Origin: Escarpia spicata
Lineage: Eukaryota; Annelida; Polychaeta; Sabellida; Siboglinidae
Reading direction: 5' to 3'
Length of the DNA stretch: 64,000 nucleotides
Assembly (NCBI GenBank): GCA_963995525.1
Contig: OZ023217.1
Span: 25,843,587-25,907,586, forward strand
A program made the position numbers and the translations under genes. Position 1 is the stretch's first letter. Each line of letters starts with the position of its first letter. Shown in pieces: positions 36,271-45,800 of the stretch. The notes under the pieces are model-generated. The model saw nothing but the letters and a program-made list of their open reading frames with translations. It did no database searches and was not told where the DNA came from.

Positions 36271-36400
36271 AGTTGGACATTATCCGTAGGTAGACACCGG
36301 ATGGAAACTTGGTTTTTATGTGACTAACAGTTATGTTGCATGGTGACAACGATAGAAGTTTGTAATCGTGTTATTCAATAAACGTACACAATCAATCACA
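36271..36400 (+). repeat. 3' LTR of Gypsy element 1
   Basis: Same length as the 5' LTR, with four substitutions over about 130 bp. Preceded by a purine tract. Ends ATCAATCACA. Confidence 0.85.
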
Positions 36401-36522
36401 AACACTGCACCTAAATCCCTGTAAACCAAGCTCAGAGGCGCATCAAAACAAAAGGATTGGTCAATCTCAAAATCCATAAGTAGTTTTCCTGTTGTCAATA
36501 GATGGGTCAAGGCGCTAGGGAG

Positions 36523-37410
36523 CTACGGTGGATAAGCAAGGTTGTAAAGATACGTTTTTAAATGAGGACAGAATGTTGTAATATTTTCAACTGATCTAAC
36601 ACTAAGAGGAAGCATATTCCAAAGAGTTGGTGCAGCAACAGAAAAAGCCCTAGTTCCAATGTTAGTGTTGACTCTAGGAACAAAAAGTAGGTCAGAACTA
36701 GATGGTCGAAGCTGGATAGGTTTTCTTACAGGAGTAAGCAATAAATGCAAATAAGATGGTTGCTTATTGGACAGTGCCTGGTATGTAATGATACATATCT
36801 TAAATATCGTACAGGAAGCCAATGCAGACTTCAAAAGTGGTACAGAGCGAGAAAAACGAGATCTTGTAACTACTCTTGCTAGACAATTTTGGACACGCTG
36901 AAGTTTTGTGATATCCTTGCTAGCGATATTAAAAGGATGGAATTGCAAAATTCAAGTCTGCTGCTAACAAGCGCTGTTGCAATAGTCTTAGCAACAGAAA
37001 ATGACATATACCGGCGAATACTGCGAAGATCACGAATATGATAAAAACAACAGCGACATGTTTAAGATACGTGTTGTCGGAAATTGAAGTTACTATCAAA
37101 GATCACTCCTAGATTCCGCACCGGGGTTGCTGGCGTGATATACTGATTCAAAATACGCGTAGGGAAAAAACCATCCAATTTACTATGCTGCTGCTGTAGT
37201 ACCAATAATGATCAATTCAGTTTTATTTGCATTTAATTTCAACTTGCTGTCAGTCATCCAGTGGAAGATATCTTGAAGGCAATCACAAAGTTGGTTAAGG
37301 GAGCGATTTGTATCCGGGGTAGCCAATGAAATGTAGATCTGAGTATCATCAGCATAAAGATGATGATCCAAGTTATGTCTTTGTATAAATGTTCAGTCAC
37401 TGGTTGACCT
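36523..37410 (-). mobile_element. LINE 3' fragment from the YADD motif to the ORF end (L2/CR1 group)
   Basis: Minus strand: LYADDTQIYISLATPDTNRS and KLKLNANKTELIIIG (37,371-37,183), a NLGVIFDSNFNF piece, CCCFYHIRDLRSIRRYMSFS and SSRLEFCNS, then an open frame 36,948-36,523 with QRVQNCLARVVTRSRFSRSV, GTRAFSVAAPTLWNMLPLSV and HLKTYLYNLAYPP before the stop. The same family recurs at 60,190-60,725. The endonuclease and most of the polymerase are lacking. Confidence 0.85.
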
Positions 37411-37439
37411 CCTACAAAACTCGTGAATTAACCCATTCA

Positions 37440-37631
37440 GACAGGAACAAGACGCCTGCTGGTGTCACGAATCACCTGCTGAATGCCTAGAAAACGGGTC
37501 AAGAGGCATACAAAGACTTCAAGCGTGATCGCCTTGAAAAAGACCATCCTGATGCTGTGGACTTCCATGCCAAGGTGAAGAAACAGGGTCTCAAGACATT
37601 CGCGAACATCTCTACCAAGAATATCAGGTGT
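37440..37631 (+). pseudogene. Broken gene fragment of the uncharacterised family, split by Gypsy element 2 (left part)
   Basis: Frame with AYKDFKRDRLEKDHPDAVDF, VKKQGLKTFANIS and TKNI up to the Gypsy insertion point. It continues at 42,259 without loss once the 5-bp duplication is discounted. It is in the same orientation as the 31.0-31.7 kb piece and lies downstream of it in the family order. Earlier codons contain stops. Confidence 0.5.
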
Positions 37632-37636
37632 ATAAG

Positions 37637-37773
37637 TGTCACATAATTCGTTCTTTATTACTGACAAATTACAATACATCACTGAATTACACCCACGTCA
37701 TCCTGACTCTCGCTGTAGTGTCCCACGACAGGATGTCCGCAAGAAATTACGCAACAGAAACGAAAACACGACA
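37637..37773 (-). repeat. 3' LTR of Gypsy element 2
   Basis: 137 bp, TGTC..GACA ends, with no difference seen from the other LTR. Confidence 0.95.
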
Positions 37774-37794
37774 ATCCTTCCCCACAGTTTCGAG

Positions 37795-40700
37795 TTAGGG
37801 GGTGTACGTGCTCGGCGGATGGCGATCACGTGTGCTACGACGAAGCACTGGCGACGCGACATCGGGAGCAGCAAGTCGCGGCGGAGAAACGAGTTTCAGT
37901 GGAGAAGCGAGATGACGACCGTCTTCGGCTGTCGACGACTGTTCGAGTCGGACTTCTCTTTTCGGCGTCTCGCGTCTCGTTAACCGTGGTGGAGTAGCAG
38001 CTCGCGTAGTTAGTGGAAAACGGATCTGGTCGACTGGTGGTTGCGCCCGCGTGGGCAAGACTTTAACCCTGTGACTCATCTGGTCGACGTGACGACGATG
38101 AACCCCGTCAGCACAATGGACGGTGAACATGCGAGTGCCCAGAGAAGACGTTATTCGACCGGGAATCCACCTGATCTTGCAATTCACGCTGTAGTTGCGA
38201 ATGAAGACGTGGTCTCCGATCGCGAACGTGGTCGAGTGTAGTGGTTTCTCCGGCTGCTTCTTCTCGGCGTGAGGTAAAGACGGCTGGAGCAGAGATAGCG
38301 GCGTTCGAAACTGGCGACCCAGCATCAACTCCGCAGGAGTTCTTCCGGTAGTGCAGTGAGGAGTGCTGCGATACTCTCTCAGAAAGTCTCTAGCGGCTTG
38401 GTCTTTTCCCAGACCTTCCTCCCCCACAAAACGCTGCATCGCTCTCTTAAACACGCCAACAAGGCGCTCCGCCTCTCCATTTGAAGGCGGATGGAATGGC
38501 GCGGAGGTCATGTGTAGGATGCCATTCGATCGGCACCAGTCCGCGAATTCTTTTGACGCAAACTGAGGACCGTTGTCCGATACAAGGGTCTTTGGTAGGC
38601 CCCAGCTGGTGAACAGCGCATCAAGAGCCGTGATGGTTGTCTCGGTCGTTGGTTAATTCGCAAGTCGAATGACACTGGGCCACTTGGAATAAGCGTCCAT
38701 TGCCAGCAGCCACATGCTCCCCCAAAATGGCCCTGCGAAATCGATATGCACTCTACCCCAAGGGTTGTCGGGTATAGGCCAGGGCGAGAGATTTGCTGGT
38801 GGCGCCGGTGCATTGACGGCGCATGTGTTGCACGATTTGCAGCATTCTTCGATGGCACTCTCTATTCTCGGCCACCAGACGTAGAGTCTGGCCATTGCTT
38901 TCATTCTAATCACGCCACGGTGTGATTTGTGTAGCAAGTCGATCACTTTCGCTTGCAGTTTCTGCGGAACAACAACGCGGCAGTCTCGTAGTAGTACTTG
39001 CACCTCGCAGATCTCTGTTCGCGCATTTATGAATGGTTGCAAATTGTCCGACTGTCCTCGTCTTGAAGGTGTAACCCAGCCATCGCGTACGCAACTTAGC
39101 ACCTCAGACAAGACAGCGTCTTTCTTTGTGTAGTCAGCAACGGTTCTGGGCGAGATCGGGAAATCTTCTACAGCCTGTAGCATAATCTCATCTACTTCTG
39201 TGATTTGGCTGACGGCCTCATCGTGGTCAAATGCGAGATCTGGACCGACAGGGAGTCGAGAAAGAGCATCAGCATTGCAGTGCTCTGCGGAAGAGCGATA
39301 GCGAATGTCATAGTCATGGCCCATCAACAGCAATGCCCAGCGCTGCAGGCGCTGTAGCGACATCACTGGAAGCGATTTATCTGGTCCAAAGATCGTCAGC
39401 AGTGGCTTGTGGTCGGTTAGAATGGTGAAGTGACGACCACTGAGATACTGGTAGAATTTCCGGACGCCGTATATAATCAACAACGCTTCTTTTTCCACTT
39501 GCGCGTAGCCTCTCTCTGCCTTTCTGAGCGTCTTAGAGGCGAACGCGATAGGCTCTTCACTACCATCAGACAGTGTGTGCGAGATTACGGCTCCGATGCC
39601 GTACGGTGACGCATCAGTGGCTAGTACGATCGGTTTGACTGGATCGAAATGCACGAGCCGTGTCTTCTCTGCGAGCATTTGTTTCAGCTGCTCGAACGCG
39701 GTAGCGCACTCAGCCGACCAGAGCCAAGGAGTGTCCTTGCACCGCAGCTTGTTTAGTGGAGAGCAGACCGACGCAAACGCTGGAATGAACTTGCCATAGT
39801 AGTTCATTTTTCCAATGAAACTCTCAAGTTGTTTGACGTCTTCTGGAGGTGGGTACTGGACGATCGCCTCAACTCTCTCATCAGATGCTCGCAAGCCATC
39901 TTTTGAGATGATGTGGCCCAGGTAGGAGACCTCTTTTTTGAAGAACGCACACTTGCTAAGTTGCAACTTGAGTCCGTAGTCATCCAGTGCAGAGAGGACA
40001 CGTCTTAAGTTTGACAGATGTTCTTCGGTCGTCCGTCCTGTGACGATGATGTCGTCCAAGTATGCAGCGACTCCTGGAATTCCTGCAACCACATTGTCAA
40101 CCAATTTTTGAAAAATGGCTGGCGCAGGAGAAGGACCGAAGCAGAGTCTGTTGTACTGGTGCAATCCCTTGTATGTGTTGATGACAAGCAATTTCTTTGA
40201 CTCGTCATCCAGCTCGACCTGTAAATATGCATCTCGCATATCCAGCTTGCTGAAGTGAGTGCCCCCTTGCAACTTTGCGAACAGTTCCTCAATTCTGGGA
40301 ATTGGGTGTTGCTGTACACGTAGACACGGATTGACTGTTGCTCTGTAGTCTCCGCAAATTCTCCCGTTGCCATTTGGCTTTTGTACTACAACGATGGGGG
40401 TAGCCCAGTCCGAGTAATCAACTTTCGTGATGATGTTTAGTTCTTGCAGACGTTTCAGTTCCTTCTCAACTGCGTCGAGGCGCGCGAAAGGAACGGGTCT
40501 GGCTTTCAAGAACCTCGGCTGCACGCCTTCTCTCAGTTGCAGATGCCCTTTTGTTTTGTTGCACCGACCCAAGCCAGGACTGAAGATGTCCGGGTGATCA
40601 GCAATGATTTTCTTGACTTCAAGGTCGTCTGCTTCTACAGCGTGCACGTCAGTTGATGATAGTGCAGTAGTGCTCATTGTCGGGTAGAGCAACGAGTTGA

Positions 40701-42021
40701 CGTTGACTTGGAATGCCTGTATCCAATTCAGCCCAAACAACGAGACACAGCTGTCGACGATGATTAGCGGTAGTTGCAGGACTGTCGACCCGTACTGAAC
40801 GTTCACAGTACATTCACCTCTCACGCTGATCTGACGCTGGCCGTAGGCGCAGAGTCTGACTCTTGATCTGCAGAGCCGGGGGAAACCGATTTTCTTCCAG
40901 AATTCTTCTCCAACGGGCGCGATTGGAGTCCCCGTATCGACCTCAAACTCGGCTTCATGACCATTAATTAGCAGCGCCAGACGCGGCTTACTGACAAGGT
41001 CATGTGCGAACAAGGTCATGATAGTCATTGAAGCAGTGCTGCAATCAATGGCGTTGCTTGTCTTGCTCGAGCGTTCGGATCGGCAGACTGATTTTATGTG
41101 GCCTACTTTTCCACACTTGTGGCACTCGGCTTTCTTGAAAGGACATGCAGCTCTCGGATGTGTTGTGGAGCCACACACAATGCATCGTTGTACATGTCGC
41201 CGATCTTGTCGAGAATCGGGCGCATGAAATTTCTCGTACTTGTGGGTGCCCATCTTGGCTCGTCGCGGAGGACGCACTTTCTCCACAGCCAGGACTTCCT
41301 GTGCATGCCCTGGTGTAGGCCCATGTGCAGGCCCCTTCACGATGGCATCACTAGCAGCTAATGCCACGTATGAATTTGCTGTCTTTAGCACACTCTCAAG
41401 AGTTGGCGACGACTCCCTGAGACAAGCCCGGCGGACCTCGTCGTGCGGAGTGTTCAACACAATCATGTCGCGAATGAGCCGGTCAAGTGCTGTGCCGAAA
41501 TCGCAGCCACGCCCAATGCTGCGCAGATCTGCCACCCAATCTGAATACGACTGACCAGGTTTCATTTTGCATTGATAAAACTGGTATGAGGCAGCTAGCT
41601 CGTGCAATGACTCTTTATAATGTTCATCGAGCCTCTTGACTACCTGGTCAAACGTGGCAGCAGCTAATTCAGATGTGCTAAAGAGTTTGTTGACAAGTTG
41701 GTACGTGTTTGCCCCTATCAAGGACAGAAAGTACGCCTTTTTCTTGTCTGGGTCAACAACAGCATGCGCGATCATACGCTGCGTAAGTCTCTGCATGTAG
41801 GTATCCCATTTCTCACGACTGAGTTCATAGCTTTGGAACGATGGCACACTGCTCGTAGAGACTATTTGTGCTGAAAACATGGCCTGTTGCATGGCAGCAG
41901 CCAGTAAGTTTCGTAGATCATCAGGACTCAATGACAATGATATCGCCATTTTGACAGCTGTCACAGTTTGCCGCTGAAGTTGAACGTGCCGAAGGCGAAT
42001 GTCAACAATGCTAACATGCAC
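37795..42021 (-). pseudogene. gag-pol polyprotein of Gypsy element 2, one in-frame stop
   Basis: A single frame of about 1,400 codons. The listed first ATG is at 42,021; a later ATG at codon 25 (MAISLSLSPDDL) is the more usual gag-type start. Gag occupies about residues 25-230. Two CCHC knuckles lie at about 280-293 and 300-313, the protease DTG at about 362-364, and the reverse transcriptase YLDD at about 654-657. RNase H has ATDASPYGIG near 801 and LTDHKPLL. The integrase has its HHCC finger (HKSHRG..CNTC), then VHIDFAGPF, SDNGPQF and NGEAER carrying the D,D,E triad. A TAA at 38,653-38,655 lies between the first and second catalytic aspartates. The rest is intact down to the stop at 37,795. 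A single lesion in an element with identical LTRs suggests a very recent mutation, or a copy mobilised in trans. Confidence 0.93.
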
Positions 42022-42116
42022 TCGTTACCGTTCTTTGCGTTGTCAACGACTTTACGTGGGCGATAGTTAGCAGTGCGAACGCCACTGCGTCACGATATCC
42101 CACTCTGACACCATTT

Positions 42117-42253
42117 TGTCACATAATTCGTTCTTTATTACTGACAAATTACAATACATCACTGAATTACACCCACGTCATCCTGACTCTCGCTGTAGTG
42201 TCCCACGACAGGATGTCCGCAAGAAATTACGCAACAGAAACGAAAACACGACA
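42117..42253 (-). repeat. 5' LTR of Gypsy element 2
   Basis: 137 bp, matching 37,637-37,773 at every base I compared. The candidate primer-binding site abuts it on the inner side. Confidence 0.95.
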
Positions 42254-42258
42254 ATAAG

Positions 42259-42515
42259 GGTAAACACATCATCATAAAGGCTGATAGAAACTTGTTTGGC
42301 CGCATGATAGTAATCCCACAAAGTCGTCAGTTTGACATGCATGATGTGTTTGCCTATCCACTTTGACCCTTGTCGTGCATGGGCTTTGTCGAATGAGGAT
42401 GGATCGCTACGAAAGTCAGATAAAGCCAAACTCCTAAACCACACTGGAAAGAACATGCCACCAGCTGAGGCTCTTCCCAATTAGTCCGCTTGCATCATTG
42501 ATGGAATAATTGTAA
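42259..42515 (+). pseudogene. Broken gene fragment of the uncharacterised family, right part
   Basis: Continues from 37,631: KGKHIIIKADRNLFGRMIVI, QSRQFDMHDVFAYPL, then after a frame break SLRKSDKAKLL, PPAEALPN, a stop, and SACIIDGIIVKM at the inverted-repeat edge. The IIDG..V segment recalls the N-terminal strand of XPG/FEN-type nucleases (inference). Confidence 0.5.
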
Positions 42516-43044
42516 AAATGACTTTCTATCGTTTATTGTGGAAGGCACATTTTTGCTAAATAATTGAACAATTACCCCTTTAATTTCTCTCAGGGTGTTT
42601 ATCATTCACATTCTGGGGAGTTAAAACGAAATATATCCCTCATTCATGAAGTGTACAATTAATGCCAAGGTGTCAGATATTTGGCATCTCCGAAATGTCG
42701 TGACCTTTTGACCCCCTATGACCTAACTGTTAATCCAATTTGTACATATTATACATCAGTTTGTATAGAAGGGTTTAATGTCAACATTTTGAGCGGTAAT
42801 TTGTGAGGCTGCGTTGATTGGTTGCAAAGTAATTATACACTTTGTTTTCCCTACACATATACATATTTGACAAGAATTTGTCCTCGCCTCATTATGTTTA
42901 CGTAATGATATCCACCAAAAAGCTACCACGTACAAAAGTCTATCACATTAATTTATTATAACTACAGGCACAGTGCTATTCAAAAAACACCATGAGATTT
43001 TGCCCGTCTACATGATACAAATTACGGCTCTGGCCCATGGACTA
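42512..43044 (-). repeat. Right arm of the inverted repeat pair (candidate TIR)
   Basis: Reverse complement of 30,161-30,700. The outer end reads CCCATGGACTA, mirroring TAGTCCATGGG on the left. The inner end abuts the broken gene fragment. Confidence 0.85.
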
Positions 43045-43045
43045 T

Positions 43046-43510
43046 ACTGCACCAACTCCACTGACTGTCACTTGTGTAAGTTTTCAAAACAGCCAGACAT
43101 CTTCGTTCTGCTAAGGGTAACAATCTTGTCGTTGCGAGAGCCCGAACTAAAGCTGGGGAAAGCGCATTCGTCCAAGCTGCTGCTGCTATATGGAATGGTC
43201 TACAAACTGCTGTTACTTCCAAAACCTCCCTTCAATCTTTCAAGGCAGCCTTAAAGACTCACCTTTTTATCACAGCGTACACTGTTTGAATGACCGCAGA
43301 ATAACGTTATCTTAATCTTATTTTAAATAGTCATTTTAACATTAGAATTGATTTCTTTTTCAATCTACCGATGTTTACACGACACTATGTTATCTAGTTA
43401 TTTTTATAATTAATTTTATTTATTTATATATTAGTTTTAAGTAAAGCGCTAGGTACGTTATGAATATGGTGCTATATAAATGTTTTATTATCATTATATT
43501 ATATATATAT
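43046..43510 (+). mobile_element. LINE 3' end right of the inverted repeat
   Basis: Frame with GNNLVVARARTKAGESAFVQ followed by AAAAIWNGLQTAVTSKTSLQ and FKAALKTHLFITAYTV, then a stop. A 3' tail follows with GTAAAGCGCTAGGTACGTTA and GGTGCTATATAAATG and a terminal TA-rich run at 43,500. Orientation and region of the ORF suit the continuation of the LINE piece at 29,905-30,160, with about 40 residues missing between them. Confidence 0.75.
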
Positions 43511-43639
43511 GGCAATTACATTTTCAACTCCGTAAATGGCCGCCACACTATATCACATCCATTTATGGCATGCAGGGCAAGAACCTGTGAGATAATATCG
43601 GAGTCATCCTCGTGATCGGAGTGCTTCTTCACTGTTGAT

Positions 43640-44200
43640 GAGATGTCAGCATATGTTCGGCCATGGATGGAAAACTTCATTGTCATGGAACACTGCAGGT
43701 TTTCCGCTACATAGTGTTGAAGAAGTAATGCATACTAAAACATCCCTGTCAGTGTCATCAGCAACGACGGAGACTCTTGCCTGTGAATCCTGGCCAATAA
43801 AAATGATGGTCATGATGATGTCTGCCTCTTTGCCTGCGTACATATGAGCACTGAACGGGCTAGAAGTGGTGACTTCAGATTGAATGTATCGACCCTTGAA
43901 GACGTCGTGACTCGCGCAGCTCGGGTGCTGCTCGTGGTTGAGCAGTCCAGGTACCTGTCAAACGCCAGGTACAAGTCACTTTCAAAGAGTTTGGAGACCA
44001 ACCAGACTTTGAAGCCTCGAACAAATGTCTGGACTGAGTCCTTCGCAGGCCAATCAATTGTCCAGAGAGCAGCGGAGACATTAATGGCCACAGCAATAAA
44101 ATCAGTGATGCCTTGACCGTGGTATTGTTTCAACAACCCTGGAGGTTTCCAAACAATATCTTGTTGTTGCGACCGGCACCAACATATTGGTCGCACACAT
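43640..44200 (-). pseudogene. Inverted fragment of the uncharacterised family (later part, nuclease-like motifs)
   Basis: Minus-strand pieces read WPAKDSVQTFVRGFKVWLVS, SDLYLAFDRYL and TSSTRAAR, then in another frame GKEADIIMT and VSVVADDTDRDVLV, ending in HPWPNIC. An EAD motif followed by a hydrophobic strand and DDTD matches the acidic pattern of XPG/FEN-type nuclease cores. This is pattern recognition and not proof. It lies outside the inverted repeats and on the opposite strand from the other pieces. Stops and frame breaks show decay. Confidence 0.45.
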
Positions 44201-45481
44201 GGCAGTGTCCAATAAAAGTTTGGGACTGTTAAGACCCATCTGGTTTTCGTTCATGCTGTTTCTTGGTGTGACAGTGTGTCTGCGCCATGTGCGTATCCTG
44301 TCCTTGGAAGTGCTCAACGTGCTTTATACTTACATCATCATTCACCCATGGTACCCATTGCAACATCTATCTGTGATTTTTTAAATGTTTTGACAAGCTT
44401 CTCAACATGGTGTTGTGTGGATGCAAAGGTCAAAGTGGGAAGGCCTGCGGATGTCGGAAGGTGGGGCTATATTGCACTGCCAGTTGTGCATCCTGCAGTG
44501 GACAGTCGTGCCCAAACACCTTAACACCGGATGAAGCATAGACGCACTCAGTCCGAGGTTTGCGCAGTTGCTTTTGAATAAAAGGAGTTTGTTTATGTCA
44601 TGCAGACTTTGCATATTGTTTTATTATCTAGTGTTGTAATAAAGCAATTGATATTTGAACCGTTAATTGCCCTTTTCCTATACATTTTACCATGAACATA
44701 CATCACATCCATTCACCCACAGCATACATCAGTAACATCCACCAGCAACATCCAATGTCATCCATCCACCAAGTTAGGTTGCACAAGGTTAAGATGTCTT
44801 TAGCTATGCAGTTGTGCCCCACTTTCCCCTATCTGGTCGACTATTCAGTATTGGTCCCTTGTGTGTTGTGGGCCACACCATTTGGCCTGTTCCACTCTCT
44901 CAAAGATACTTCTCTATCTATTCTGATGTTCTGCACAGTTCTACATTATACTGTTCACCCCTCTCCATTTGAATCAAATTAAGAATTTCCACTAATAATC
45001 AATATTGGTATATACTGTGCACAATCTACCTAACTACCATTTATCTTAGAACAATATTTTATCCTTAGAACTAAGCTGATGCTGCACTTGAAATGACCTT
45101 CTTGTTACTACTTTAAAATCACCTGAAAATATGAAACAAAAGCTACTTTTATAATAACTTGACCTGTTTGTCGGAAATTTCATTTGCACTCTAAATCTTT
45201 GGCGGTTCCTTGTCATAACAATGACTTTTGTGTGTTCATGATGTAATGCATAACAATTCTTGTTCATGTAGATATAATATACAAACAAGTCAATTCACAT
45301 AAATATCTTAATTGTTGGAATATATTTATTCAATAATCTCTTAAATATAGCTACAAACAACAGACCATGAAAAGTATCAATATCAATGTTTTAAACAGCA
45401 CAAAATTGGAATGTATTTCTGATCAAAGATAGGGCTTCTTGTCTAACTATTACAACAATGCAGGACCAACAGGGAGAGAGA
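44201..45481. other. Unassigned sequence
   Basis: Possibly further decayed C-terminal sequence of the same family up to about 44,600 on the minus strand, not recognisable with confidence. Beyond that, AT-rich sequence without motifs. Confidence 0.3.
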
Positions 45482-45800
45482 TTTGGCAGGCAGGGAAGAG
45501 GGGTCAAATGAAGGGGAGATCATCTATTATTTGGCAGGCAGAGAAGAGGGGTCAACTGAAGGGGTACCGGTAGTCATTTATTATTTGGCAGGCAAGGAAG
45601 ATGGGTCAAACGAGTGGGTGATCATCTATTATTTGGCAGGCAGAGAAGAGGGGTCAACAGGAGGGGTGATCATCTATTATTTGGCAGGCAATGAAGAGGG
45701 GTCAAATGAGGGGGTGATCATCTATTATTTGGCAGGCAACAAAAAGGTTGAAATAGGGGGGTGATCATCTATTATTGGGCAGGCAGAGAAGAATGGTCAC
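45482..45800. repeat. Minisatellite, unit about 48 bp, 6-7 copies
   Basis: The unit contains TTGGCAGGCAGAGAAGAGGG and GTGATCATCTATTATTTGGC. Because 48 is a multiple of three, an artefactual frame (45,483-45,764) runs through it. Confidence 0.93.

Larger units (their letters stand above)
31946..36400 (+). mobile_element. Gypsy element 1: Ty3/Gypsy-type LTR retrotransposon, decayed
   Basis: Two LTRs of about 130 bp (31,946-32,075 and 36,271-36,400) differ at four positions. Between them lie a candidate primer-binding site (AATGGTGTCAGAATAACGGG, just after the 5' LTR), gag, and pol with protease, reverse transcriptase, RNase H and integrase in the Gypsy order. A purine stretch AAAAGAAAG precedes the 3' LTR. 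Gag is frameshifted and pol has two in-frame stops. I cannot see a matching target duplication. No envelope-like frame follows integrase. It sits inside the broken gene region at 31.0-42.5 kb. Confidence 0.92.
37637..42253 (-). mobile_element. Gypsy element 2: very young Ty3/Gypsy-type LTR retrotransposon (4,617 bp)
   Basis: Two 137-bp LTRs appear identical, begin and end with TGTC..GACA, and are flanked by the ATAAG duplication. On the minus strand the order is 5' LTR (42,117-42,253), a candidate primer-binding site TGGTGTCAGAGTGGGATA immediately inside it, one gag-pol frame, the polypurine tract GTGGGGAAGGA and the 3' LTR (37,637-37,773). The primer site would fit the 3' end of a tRNA-Leu (inference) and shares TGGTGTCAGA with Gypsy element 1. 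Identical LTRs imply a very recent insertion. A single stop codon in the integrase is the only visible lesion. Confidence 0.96.
37632..42258. other. 5-bp target-site duplications flanking Gypsy element 2
   Basis: ATAAG occurs at 37,632-37,636 immediately left of the element and at 42,254-42,258 immediately right. The length of 5 bp is usual for Gypsy integrases, and the duplication defines both element ends. Confidence 0.9.

Noticed and set aside
37636..37983. Plus-strand open frame of 115 residues
   Set aside because: Antisense shadow of the Gypsy 2 LTR and pol 3' end.
38508..38858. Separate 116-residue minus-strand gene
   Set aside because: Out-of-frame shadow of the Gypsy 2 integrase.
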